DNA from: Planctomycetota bacterium
GTDB taxonomy: Bacteria > Planctomycetota > UBA1135 > UBA2386
Direction of reading: 5' to 3'
Assembly: GCA_020425885.1 (NCBI GenBank)
Contig: JAGQRA010000533.1
Coordinates: 1-14,868 of the forward strand
DNA: 14,868 nucleotides
Positions within the stretch are counted from its first letter, which is position 1. Every line of letters starts with the position of its first letter. Below the pieces are notes generated by a model, which saw only the letters and a program-made list of their open reading frames with translations, was not told where the DNA came from and searched no databases. Positions 1 through 6,889 of this stretch are shown here, in pieces. The position numbers and the translations under genes are program-made.

Positions 1-2
1 CT

Positions 3-149
3 TCGAAGCAAGGCCTTCGAACAGAACACACTGTCGGTTACGGTTGCACATTCGAGAGGAGTCGCTTTGGCTTCCTGTTGGCTTCGCAACCTCAGGTACG
101 CCCGAGCCTCCTCTCGAAATTCACCCTGCTCGTGAATAGTCCGGGCTAG
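3..149 (+). other. Open frame fragment entering from the left edge, ending at TAG 147-149; unlike the rest of the window
   Basis: The frame starting at base 3 is open up to TAG 147-149 and its peptide ends in KFTLLVNSPG. Its codons lack the strong G/C third-position preference of every other gene here, and the DNA is visibly richer in A/T. The stop is in the same frame as the TetR-like sequence that begins immediately after it, so the two could be the inserted and the interrupted sequence. I recognise no domain. I have an unverified recollection that similar C-terminal tails occur on short hypothetical proteins from unrelated genomes, which would fit a dispersed element rather than a gene. 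It could also be non-coding DNA that happens to be open. Confidence 0.3.
51..118. repeat. 11-bp perfect inverted repeat with a 46-base loop
   Basis: TTCGAGAGGAG at 51-61 is the exact reverse complement of CTCCTCTCGAA at 108-118. The pair lies wholly inside the atypical 1-149 segment. The same segment also holds the palindrome CTTCGAAG at 1-8 and further TTCGA motifs. It could be a folded end of a mobile element or an RNA hairpin. I see no integron attC core boxes and no T-tract, so neither an attC site nor a terminator is supported. Confidence 0.45.
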
Positions 150-512
150 AAGGCGCGGCGCATCATCGAGCGCGTGGCCAACGACGACCGCACCCGCAAC
201 CTGCTGACGATCCTCCTGCTGCGCTGCGAGATGGTCGACGAGGTCGCCGCCGCACGCGATCTCATCCTCGCCGAACGCGACGAGTGCCTCGGCATGGTGG
301 ACGAGCAGGTCGAGCAAGCGAAGGCGAGCGGCGAATTGCCGGCCCTTGTCGCCCCACGCGCGACGGCGATATCGCTGTTCTCGATGTTCGACGGCCTCGC
401 CTACCGCTGGCTGTTCGACACCCGCAAGTTCGACTTCGAGGCCGTCGGCGACATCCTGCTCGACACCTGGTTCACCGGCCTCGTGGCGGCGCCGAGCCTG
501 TCGGCGTGCTGA
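150..512 (+). pseudogene. C-terminal half of a TetR/AcrR-family repressor, lacking its DNA-binding domain
   Basis: The frame is open from base 150. GTG 174 is the only plausible start and gives 112 residues. The sequence reads like the ligand-binding/dimerisation part of AcrR/TtgR-type TetR regulators. Family-typical pieces are the 'LLRCE(M)VDE' helix near residue 16, 'QVEQAKASGELP' near 44, and 'DGLAYRWLFD' followed by 'FDFEAVGD' and a terminal amphipathic helix. These proteins are normally about 200 residues, with an N-terminal helix-turn-helix. Here the preceding 147 bases are unrelated and end with an in-frame stop, so the DNA-binding half is missing. The residues encoded at 150-173 (KARRIIER) still fit the family, which places the break at or very near base 150. 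The remnant is unlikely to regulate DNA, though it could in principle still bind a ligand or partner. It lies 72 bases upstream of the hydrolase gene in the same direction. Confidence 0.65.
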
Positions 513-530
513 TGCTGCGGTACCGTCGGC

Positions 531-536
531 TATGAT
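531..536 (+). promoter_or_regulatory. Candidate -10 box (TATGAT) for the hydrolase lipoprotein gene
   Basis: TATGAT matches the bacterial -10 consensus at four of six bases and stands out in GC-rich DNA. It lies 48 bases before the ATG at 585, in the short gap after the TetR remnant. No good -35 box is visible (CTGATG at 509-514 is weak). Confidence 0.35.
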
Positions 537-568
537 TGGCCGTCCTCGAAACCGCCTCCGCCGCAGGC

Positions 569-575
569 GAAGGAG
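569..575 (+). promoter_or_regulatory. Strong Shine-Dalgarno site (GAAGGAG) for the gene at 585
   Basis: GAAGGAG ends nine bases before ATG 585 and fixes that start. It is one of only two clear ribosome binding sites in the window. Confidence 0.7.
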
Positions 576-584
576 ATCCCGTCA

Positions 585-1337
585 ATGAGACTGCTCGCTC
601 TCGTCATTCCGTTGTTCGCCTGTGGCTGCGCGTTCCTCCGGCCAGCCACGACGCCGATGCCGATGGTGCTGCACGAGGCCCCCGGCGGCCCGGCCGACAC
701 GCTCGTCGTGCTGCTGCCCGGGCTCGGCGATGGTCCGGACGACTACTTCGAGCACGGCTTCGTCACGCGCATCCAGCAGGCGCGCCCGCGCGCCGACGTG
801 ATCGCGGTCGACGCGCACTTCGGCTACTACCGTTCGCGCACGTTGCTGCCGCGGCTGCAGACCGATGTGCTCGATCCGGTCGCCGATCGCTACGACGAGG
901 TGTGGCTGGTCGGTATCTCGATGGGAGGCTTCGGCGCCGCGATCTTCTGCAAGGAGTTCCGTGGCACGGTCGACGGGTTGATCCTGCTGGCGCCGTACAT
1001 GGGCGAGCGCGAGGTGATCGCGTCGGTGCGGGACGCCGGAGGGCTCGCGAACTGGGTGCCGCCGATGGCTGTCGAGGGCACCGAGGATGAAGCAGACCGC
1101 AAGGTTCAAGAGCTGTGGGCGTTCTATCGCGAGTATGCGGTTGCAGATGGCGAGGCGGCGGAGCCACTGCCGAAGTTGTACCTCGGCTGGGGGACGGAGG
1201 ACGGGCTGCGCGCGCCGTTGACGATGCTCGCGGAGGTGTTGCCTGAAGATCAGGTCGTCACGGTGCCCGGGGGGCACGAGTGGACGGTGTGGAAGCCGTT
1301 GTTCGACCAGCTGGTCGAGCGGGCGCTCGGCGGCTGA
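585..1337 (+). CDS. Secreted lipoprotein, alpha/beta-hydrolase fold
   Basis: This is a 250-residue protein with a short hydrophobic leader and a cysteine-containing lipobox-like end (LFACGC, Cys13 or Cys15), so it is probably a lipid-anchored envelope protein. The hydrolase core begins near residue 38 with 'TLVVLLPGLGDG', the oxyanion-hole strand/loop. The nucleophile elbow is GISMGG with Ser112. Asp206 (in 'GWGTEDGL') and His231 (in 'PGGHEW') sit in the expected order to complete a Ser-Asp-His triad. Size and motifs fit a small esterase/lipase-type hydrolase, but the substrate cannot be told. ATG 585 is supported by the GAAGGAG site upstream. The gene follows the decapitated TetR fragment, which may once have belonged to a local regulator; any regulatory link now is doubtful. 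A longer antisense frame over the same region is a codon-bias shadow. Confidence 0.85.
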   Translation: MRLLALVIPLFACGCAFLRPATTPMPMVLHEAPGGPADTLVVLLPGLGDGPDDYFEHGFVTRIQQARPRADVIAVDAHFGYYRSRTLLPRLQTDVLDPVADRYDEVWLVGISMGGFGAAIFCKEFRGTVDGLILLAPYMGEREVIASVRDAGGLANWVPPMAVEGTEDEADRKVQELWAFYREYAVADGEAAEPLPKLYLGWGTEDGLRAPLTMLAEVLPEDQVVTVPGGHEWTVWKPLFDQLVERALGG

Positions 1338-1797
1338 CTGCCGGTCGTCGGAACGGCTCACGCGTAGCCGAACAGCGCTGGTTGGCCGACGTCGACGGTG
1401 ACGCCGTGCTCGACTTGGTCGGTCTGCTCGAAGACGGCGTCTACGCCAACACGACGAACGTGCCGAGCGCGCGGCAGCTCGTGCCGGACACCTGTGGCGC
1501 CATCTACAGGGCCAACCCCTCGACGACGGCGCACCTCGACGTCGACGGCGGCACCCGACTTCCTTTCGCGAACGGCACGTCCGCGGTCCTTCCCGGTCCA
1601 TTCGGCAGCGCGCATGAGGCTGTCAGCCGAGAAGACCTGATCGCCACTCCTCAGCCTCGACCCGGCTTCCCTTGCTACCCAGTCCACCTCGGAGCCGGGT
1701 TCACTCCCCGACCCTGCTTCCTCACCGTCACGCCCGGACAGGCCGACGGCGAGCAACCATGCGGTCCGTCGCCGCTTCTCGACCAGAACCTCGGCTC
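1338..1797. other. 460-base stretch without a convincing gene; degraded coding sequence suspected
   Basis: Frames run through this stretch in several registers, but none has a proper start, ribosome site or full domain. The only recognisable item is the FG-GAP-like fragment listed separately. An imperfect hairpin, CCCGGCT at 1661-1667 pairing with AGCCGGG at 1693-1699, has a 25-base loop and no T-tract, so it is not a convincing terminator. The region may be eroded remains of a secreted repeat protein. Confidence 0.4.
1379..1459 (+). pseudogene. Possible FG-GAP/VCBS repeat remnant
   Basis: In the frame two bases off from the hydrolase gene, codons 1379-1459 read WLADVDGDAVLDLVGLLEDG followed by VYANTT. 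This follows the FG-GAP/VCBS calcium-binding repeat pattern (aDvdGDGvlDlv). Only one repeat is visible and it has no start or signal peptide of its own, so it looks like a fragment of a former secreted beta-propeller gene. A chance match in GC-rich sequence cannot be excluded. Confidence 0.35.
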
Positions 1798-3216
1798 ATG
1801 CACAAGCACTCGCACCTCCTGCCTCTGGCCATCGCGACCTCGCTCGCGCTTCCTGCCCAGACCTGGACGGAATCCGGCGATGCCGGCGATCTGCCCAACA
1901 CGGTGCAGCCGGTCCTCGGCAGCGGCCCGCTCACCCACATCAGCGGCAACCTCGGCACCGGCGCCGACGGCAACTTCCAAGTCAGCGTCAACCAGGGCAA
2001 TCACGCGGCGGTGATCGAGGCCTGGGGACACGTCAACGGCAAGTTCGTGTGCCGGGTCGATGTCTTCGATGCCGCCGGCAACCCCGCGGATCGCGGCTTC
2101 ACGTGCCACTACCGTCGCGGCGGCCAGCCGACCGACATCGCCGGCTACCTCTGGGCCGACCAACCTGCCAGCGCGCAGTACACGCCGAACACGTTCTACT
2201 CGTGGAACGGCAATCGGCCGGATCCGACGATCACGCGCTACACCAACGGCCTCTACCGCTGCCTCTTCCCCGGGATCGCGAACCCGTTCCAGGGCGGCAG
2301 CTTCGAGGTGAGCGCCTACAAGTCTGCGCCGACGCTGATGCTGCGGGCGAAGATCGACTCTTGGGGCGTCGTCACCGGCACCACCGACCTCGAGATCTTC
2401 GTGCGCACGTTCGACGGCGCCGGCAACCAGGTCGACGCGTCGTTCCTGCTGAACTACCACCTCGCTCCGGGCCAGATCGCAGCCAGCGATGGCTCGGGTT
2501 CGTACGTGTGGGCCAACCAGCCGACCGCGGCGCTCTACGCGCCGCCGAACGGCTATCGCCGCAGCAACGGCACCTACGGACCGAACAACTCCGCGACCAT
2601 CGGGCGCCTGGGCACGGGCTGGTATCGGGTCGACCTGCCCGACGGCGCCACTGACTACAGCGCCGCTACCTGCGTCGCCCGGGGCACGAGCAGTGACTAC
2701 GCCGCGATATCCTACACGTCGCCGAACGGTCCCGGCACGGTGGTCTACGTCTACACCTTTGACGCCGCCGGGGCCCCGGTCGACTCCGAGTTCCTGCTCA
2801 ACTACACGACGAACCATCCCGCCGGCACCCTGGCCACCAACACCGTGATCGGCCACGGCTGCAGCGACACGCTGCTGGCCCCGCTGTCGCGCCCGATCAC
2901 CGGCACCAACTGGACCTATCAGGTCACCGATGCGCCGGCCGGCGCCAGCCTCGGCTTCATCCTGCTCGGCCTCGGCAACCCCAACCTCGACCTCACCCCG
3001 CTCGGCATGACCGGCTGCGCGCGCTACACCGACCAGCTCGCCATCGCGCTGATGCCGGGAACGTATCCAGGGGCGACGGGCAGCACCGCGATCTCGCCGG
3101 CGGCGTCCTTCCTCGGGTTGAACCTCTTCGCCCAGGTGGCGCTGCTGGTGCCGGGTGCCAACGCGCTCGGCGTCACCGCCAGCAACGGGCTCAGGGGCCG
3201 GATCGGCGACGTCTAG
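1798..3216 (+). CDS. Secreted repeat protein with N-terminal PPC-like segment and shared C-terminal module
   Basis: This is a 472-residue protein. ATG 1798 is preferred because a classic signal peptide follows it (basic HKH, hydrophobic core, ALPAQ end near residue 21). The upstream in-frame ATG 1759 would only add an arginine-rich stretch, and neither start has a good ribosome site. Residues about 22-65 (WTESGDAGDLPNTVQ, then 'GNLGTGADGNFQVSV') resemble the start of bacterial pre-peptidase C-terminal (PPC) domains. Residues about 66-345 hold two full and one partial copy of a repeat of about 120 residues. Its markers are 'vDVFDAAGNPaD', 'FLLNY', 'YvWAnQPtaAlYaP' and 'GLYR/GWYRvdLP'. I do not recognise this repeat as a named family. 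Residues 350-472 form the C-terminal module also found in the next two genes (GxGC start, RGRIGD end). Its stop overlaps the stop of the convergent kelch gene. The role is probably extracellular or surface-associated; the function is unknown. Confidence 0.75.
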   Translation: MHKHSHLLPLAIATSLALPAQTWTESGDAGDLPNTVQPVLGSGPLTHISGNLGTGADGNFQVSVNQGNHAAVIEAWGHVNGKFVCRVDVFDAAGNPADRGFTCHYRRGGQPTDIAGYLWADQPASAQYTPNTFYSWNGNRPDPTITRYTNGLYRCLFPGIANPFQGGSFEVSAYKSAPTLMLRAKIDSWGVVTGTTDLEIFVRTFDGAGNQVDASFLLNYHLAPGQIAASDGSGSYVWANQPTAALYAPPNGYRRSNGTYGPNNSATIGRLGTGWYRVDLPDGATDYSAATCVARGTSSDYAAISYTSPNGPGTVVYVYTFDAAGAPVDSEFLLNYTTNHPAGTLATNTVIGHGCSDTLLAPLSRPITGTNWTYQVTDAPAGASLGFILLGLGNPNLDLTPLGMTGCARYTDQLAIALMPGTYPGATGSTAISPAASFLGLNLFAQVALLVPGANALGVTASNGLRGRIGDV

Positions 3217-4586
3217 TTGCCAATCCGCGCCTTGCCCGCATCGGACACGATGATGCCGAGCGGATTGACCGCGTCGAACACGGCCCACTGGTGGAACAGC
3301 TCGACCCCGAGGTAGCTCGCCGAGTTGGGCACGGCGATCGAATCGCTCGCCGTGCCGGTCGCCGACGTGATCACGAACCGCGCGGTGTCGAGCGCCACCC
3401 TGAGTTCGCAGCCCGGCGCGTTCGGCAGGGGCGCCGGCAGCGGGGCGTTGAGGAAGACCGAATCCGATAGGCCGGTGATGATGCTCGCACCCGTCGCCGG
3501 CAGCGCGGCCGCGAGGGTGACGGCATAGGCGGTACCGAGAACCGGCCTGCCGACGTGGCCCAACGCCGGCGGCAGGGAGTTCGAGCCCGCGCAGCCGGTG
3601 CCGAAGTTCGCGAAGACCGCGCTGGTCGCGACCTCCCAGGTTTCGCCGGGAAGGCCCGCGCCGTCGAAGCCGCCGAACAACACCGTGCGCTTGCGCTGGC
3701 TGTCGTAGGCCATTGCATGGGACCTTCGAGCCGACGGTCCGGTGACGGGCAACTGCGTCCAGGCCGAGCCGTCCCATTCCCAGGTATCGCCGAGGAAGAC
3801 GCTGTTGTCGAAGCCGCCGAACATCACAGTGCGACTCCGCTGGCTGTCATAGGCCATCTCGTGACTGCCACGGGCGGGCGGCCCGGCCGCGACGGCCTGG
3901 GTCCAGGTGCTGCCGTTCCATTCCCACGTATCGCCGAGCGAACCGGCTGGCCAGCCGAACCCGCCGAACAGCACGGTGCGCCCGCGGTGGCGGTCGTAGA
4001 CCATGGCGTGATGGCTACGGGCGGAGGGCCCGGTCGCGCTCCGCTGGCTCCAACTGGCCCCGTTCCACTCCCAGGTGTCGCCGAGATAGCCGAGGCCCCA
4101 GGATCCGCCGAACAACACCGTGCGCGCCCGCTGGCTGTCGTACGCCATCGCGTGGTGGAGGCGGGCCGGCCCGTTGGTGGACAGCTGCGTCCAGGTCGAA
4201 CCGTTCCACTCCCAGGTATCGGCGAGCGCGGTGCCCGACAGGGCCACGCTGCCGCCGAACAGCACGGTCGTGCCGCGCTGGCTGTCATAGACCATCGCGT
4301 GATTGCTGCGGCCGAGGGCGGCGAAGCTGCCGAACGGGATCCAGGTGGCGCCGTCCCACTCCCAGGTATCGCCGAGGCCGACGACGGGCCAGGAGGAATC
4401 GCCGCCGCACATCACGCTGCGGCCCCGCTGGCTGTCGTAGGCCATCGCGAGGCCCTGGCGAGGCGGCGGTCCGCCGGCGGCGACCCGGTTCCACGCCTGC
4501 GCGGCCAGGGGTGCTGTCACCAGCATCGACAGCAGCGCCATCGCGGGCCACCGCACTGCGACGAAGTCGATGCTGCCGATCCGCAT
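3213..4586 (-). CDS. Secreted six-blade kelch-type beta-propeller protein with shared C-terminal module
   Basis: This is a 457-residue protein. The N-terminus has a hydrophobic stretch ending in PLAAQ, a signal peptide cleaved near residue 30. Met16 is an alternative start giving a shorter leader; neither has a strong ribosome site. Residues about 36-320 are six kelch-like blades of about 48 residues. Each has the plan GPxAR.hAMaYDSQR.RTVLFGG, a loop, then DTWEWnGstWtQ. Six blades make a closed six-bladed propeller. Blades are very alike, including at DNA level, and most keep the same 'YDSQR' motif, suggesting recent tandem duplication. Residues 328-457 start with FGTGCAG and end in ARIGN, matching the C-terminal module of both neighbours. 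The protein is probably exported and surface-associated; the ligand is unknown. It is convergent with the gene ending at 3216. Confidence 0.85.
   Translation of the reverse strand: MRIGSIDFVAVRWPAMALLSMLVTAPLAAQAWNRVAAGGPPPRQGLAMAYDSQRGRSVMCGGDSSWPVVGLGDTWEWDGATWIPFGSFAALGRSNHAMVYDSQRGTTVLFGGSVALSGTALADTWEWNGSTWTQLSTNGPARLHHAMAYDSQRARTVLFGGSWGLGYLGDTWEWNGASWSQRSATGPSARSHHAMVYDRHRGRTVLFGGFGWPAGSLGDTWEWNGSTWTQAVAAGPPARGSHEMAYDSQRSRTVMFGGFDNSVFLGDTWEWDGSAWTQLPVTGPSARRSHAMAYDSQRKRTVLFGGFDGAGLPGETWEVATSAVFANFGTGCAGSNSLPPALGHVGRPVLGTAYAVTLAAALPATGASIITGLSDSVFLNAPLPAPLPNAPGCELRVALDTARFVITSATGTASDSIAVPNSASYLGVELFHQWAVFDAVNPLGIIVSDAGKARIGN
3627..4481 (-). repeat. Tandem DNA array coding six kelch blades (period about 145 bases)
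   Basis: The phrase coding DTWEWnG recurs at near-regular spacing. On the plus strand it reads like 'CCCAGGTATCGCCGA', for example near 3780, 3925, 4070, 4215 and 4365. A second conserved block near 'GCTGGCTGTCGTAGGCCAT' marks the YDSQR motif. Repeat similarity is high enough that slippage or gene conversion between blades is plausible, and assemblies could collapse it. Confidence 0.7.
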
Positions 4587-4628
4587 GTTGATCTCGGGGA
4601 GCGCCGGGGTGTCGACGGCTGCTTCACC

Positions 4629-4637
4629 ACGATATCA
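4629..4637 (-). promoter_or_regulatory. Candidate extended -10 (TGATATCGT) for the six-blade kelch gene
   Basis: On the minus strand TGATATCGT follows the extended -10 pattern TGnTAnnnT. It lies about 42 bases before the start at 4586. No clear -35 is seen. It falls in the 175-base gap (4587-4761) between the two kelch genes, in which I see no other feature and no terminator. Confidence 0.25.
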
Positions 4638-4761
4638 CTCCGAACGATGACGACCGGAGACCGAATGGACGCGACCATGACGGCCGATCCGGCACAACCG
4701 CCTCCGCCATCGCGGAAGCGACGGCATTCGAGACCAGGACCCAGTCAAGGCATCAGGCGTG

Positions 4762-6867
4762 TCAGTCGCCGACACGCGCGCGCAGGGCCCGCGTGAGGCC
4801 GAACCCGAGCGGCGCCGCAGCGTCGAGCACGACGGCCTGGGAATGGATCGTGAGACCGACGATCCACTGCGCCCGCGGCAGCGGCAGCGACCATTCTGCG
4901 TTCCCCGCAGCCGATGTGATCGCCAACGAGAGGGCGATGCCGCCCTGCAGCCAGCTCGTGCAGCCCTGGCCGAGCGAGACGTTGGCAGGCGCGAACGCGA
5001 CCCAGGTCATGGCCGGCGATGCAGCCGGCGCGGCCGCGAGATCGAAGCCGAATGGCGCGCTCGGCAGCGGTGCGACGCTCGTCGTGAGCACCGGCACTGC
5101 CCCCACCGCACCACAGCCGACTCCGATCTCGGTGACCGTCGACGGGGTGTTCGTCAGGAGCCGCACGCCCTCACCGTCGCAGGACCATGGCAGGCCGCGC
5201 TCGCTGTCGTGGAGGACGACGCCGTGCACGATCGGCCAGGTCGTCGCCGCCGCCCAGCTGTTTCCCATCCACTGCGTGACGTAGGGGGTGCCGTACGTGG
5301 ACATCACCCCGCCGCGTACCGGGTCGTACCAGATCGATTCGGCCGGATCGACGTAGTTGCCGCCGTGATCGATCCAGTCGACGCCGTCCCATTCGTAGGT
5401 CTCGGTCAGGGTCGACGTCGTGCTCGGATGCCTGCCCTGCATGACGACGAGAGCGCGTGCGACATCGTAGGCCATGTGCGGCGAGCGCAGCGGCAGCGGC
5501 ACGAGCGTCGGAGTTCGCTGCGCCCACGACGCACCGTCCCATTCCCACGTATCGGCGAGCCAGAGGCCGAGCGGGTCCTTGCCGCCGAACAAGACCACGC
5601 GGTCGCGCGCCGCGTCGAAGCCCATCGCCGCGAACGAACGGGCAGGCGGGGTCGTCGTCGCGCCGACCGGCAGCCACACGGCACCGGCGGTCCAGCGCCA
5701 CTGGTCGGCCCATGACGTCACGCCGTCTTCACCGCCGAACAGCACCAGTTCGCCGCGCACCGGGTCGAATGCCATGGCGTGCCCCCATCGCGGACTCGGC
5801 GCGAGCGCCAGCGCATGGGGTTGCCACGCGCCGGCGTGCCACGTCCACGTGTCACCGCGGGCGCCGCTGCCGTCGCGACCGCCGAACAGCACGGTCTCGC
5901 CACGTAGCGCATCGTGCGTGACGGCGAAGTCGGCCCGTCCTGCCGGCAGCACCGCCGCGTGCCGCGCCCATGCCGAACCGTCCCACGACCAGACATCGCT
6001 CGCCGCCCACGGCGGCGACGTCACGGCGAGTTGTCCGCCGGCGACGCACACGCGCTGCAGAGCTTCGTCGAACCACATCGCGCGACGGATCGCCGCCGGC
6101 ACGCCGACCGCGGTGACGAGCGTCCAGGCAGTTCCGTCCCACTCCCACGTATCGGGCACGGGCACCACGCCGCGCAGACCGCCCAGGGCGACGACACGGT
6201 TGCGCGCGAAGTCGGTCGCCAGCTGGAACTCGATCGTGTCGGGGCCCGAGCCGCTGGCGACGGGCGTCCAGCCGGAGCCGGTCCACGCATTCGTGCGCAG
6301 CACGCCGCCGCTGTCGCGCCCGTGCATGATCACCTGGCCGCGCACGGGGTCGAAGGCCAACGGGCCGCGTGCGGACACGCCGAAGAACCCTCGCGATACC
6401 CAGTCGACGCCGACCAGCTCGAACGTGCGCGTCGTCGTGCCGAGGTCGGGGTCGAGGATGCCGACGAGGATGCCGCGCGCGCGATCTTCGGCGAGGCGAT
6501 TCGGTGGCAGCGACGTCGACACCTGCGCCCAGCCCGTGCCGTCCCATTCGAACACCGCGGTCGGCGAGAACGCGCCGGCCGTCAACCGGCCGCGCGCCGG
6601 GTCCCACGCGATCGTCGCCGTCGTCGCGACGATGCCACCGCCCGGCAGCCGCGCCCATTCGGCGTTGCCGCCGGCCCCGATGCGCACGGTCCAGTCCTCG
6701 TTGCGCCCGTCGAACACGTGCACGCGCCCGGTCGTCGGATCGGTAGCAGCCGACTTGAAGGCGCCGGTCGCGAGCGACGGGGTGCCGCGCGCCACCCATT
6801 GCTGAGCCGACAGCGCGGCGGCGAGCAGGAACGGCGCAGACGAGAACGCGGAGAACGGCTGTGGCAT
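4762..6867 (-). CDS. Large secreted kelch-type propeller protein (about twelve blades) with shared C-terminal module
   Basis: This is a 701-residue protein. The start at 6867 is well supported: GAGGTGA sits just upstream and a signal peptide follows (MPQPFSAFSSAPFLLAAALSAQ). An in-frame upstream start at 6942 would only prepend 25 unlikely residues. From about residue 22 to 575 I count eleven or twelve degenerate kelch-like blades. They share the plan '(a)fDpvRg.vvlfGG...DtWeWdG..W', clearest in the middle (DTWEWDGTAW, DVWSWDGSAW, DTWEWDGASW). Twelve blades would make two six-bladed propellers, twice the neighbour. Blades are far more divergent than in the adjacent six-blade gene, suggesting an older array. 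Residues 581-701 (IGVGCGAVG start, RARVGD end) are the shared C-terminal module. It lies in the same direction as the six-blade gene but 175 bases upstream, so co-transcription is uncertain. It is probably exported; the ligand is unknown. Confidence 0.85.
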   Translation of the reverse strand: MPQPFSAFSSAPFLLAAALSAQQWVARGTPSLATGAFKSAATDPTTGRVHVFDGRNEDWTVRIGAGGNAEWARLPGGGIVATTATIAWDPARGRLTAGAFSPTAVFEWDGTGWAQVSTSLPPNRLAEDRARGILVGILDPDLGTTTRTFELVGVDWVSRGFFGVSARGPLAFDPVRGQVIMHGRDSGGVLRTNAWTGSGWTPVASGSGPDTIEFQLATDFARNRVVALGGLRGVVPVPDTWEWDGTAWTLVTAVGVPAAIRRAMWFDEALQRVCVAGGQLAVTSPPWAASDVWSWDGSAWARHAAVLPAGRADFAVTHDALRGETVLFGGRDGSGARGDTWTWHAGAWQPHALALAPSPRWGHAMAFDPVRGELVLFGGEDGVTSWADQWRWTAGAVWLPVGATTTPPARSFAAMGFDAARDRVVLFGGKDPLGLWLADTWEWDGASWAQRTPTLVPLPLRSPHMAYDVARALVVMQGRHPSTTSTLTETYEWDGVDWIDHGGNYVDPAESIWYDPVRGGVMSTYGTPYVTQWMGNSWAAATTWPIVHGVVLHDSERGLPWSCDGEGVRLLTNTPSTVTEIGVGCGAVGAVPVLTTSVAPLPSAPFGFDLAAAPAASPAMTWVAFAPANVSLGQGCTSWLQGGIALSLAITSAAGNAEWSLPLPRAQWIVGLTIHSQAVVLDAAAPLGFGLTRALRARVGD

Positions 6868-6869
6868 GG

Positions 6870-6876
6870 TCACCTC
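6870..6876 (-). promoter_or_regulatory. Shine-Dalgarno site (GAGGTGA) deciding the start at 6867
   Basis: The minus strand reads GAGGTGACC then ATG, a close match to the anti-SD-complementary AGGAGGTGA with about five bases after GAGG. It selects the ATG at 6867 over the longer in-frame start at 6942. Confidence 0.65.
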
Positions 6877-6889
6877 GCGAGGGGTGCAG

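Noticed and set aside
43..118. Possible integron attC site in the inverted-repeat region
   Set aside because: The stem is present, but I cannot find the paired core boxes (RYYYAAC and GTTRRRY) in the right places, and no integrase is visible.
1280..2014. 244-residue plus-strand frame bridging the hydrolase and the repeat protein
   Set aside because: It overlaps both genuine genes in another frame and has no start signal. Only the FG-GAP-like patch inside it is worth noting.
3555..4796. 413-residue plus-strand open frame antisense to the six-blade kelch gene
   Set aside because: It is periodic because the kelch repeat DNA is periodic, shows no start signal, and the opposite strand encodes a full signal-peptide propeller protein.
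5474..6805. 443-residue plus-strand open frame antisense to the twelve-blade kelch gene
   Set aside because: It is low-complexity, Ser/Pro/Arg-rich and has no recognisable domain. GC-rich coding DNA commonly leaves the complementary frame open.
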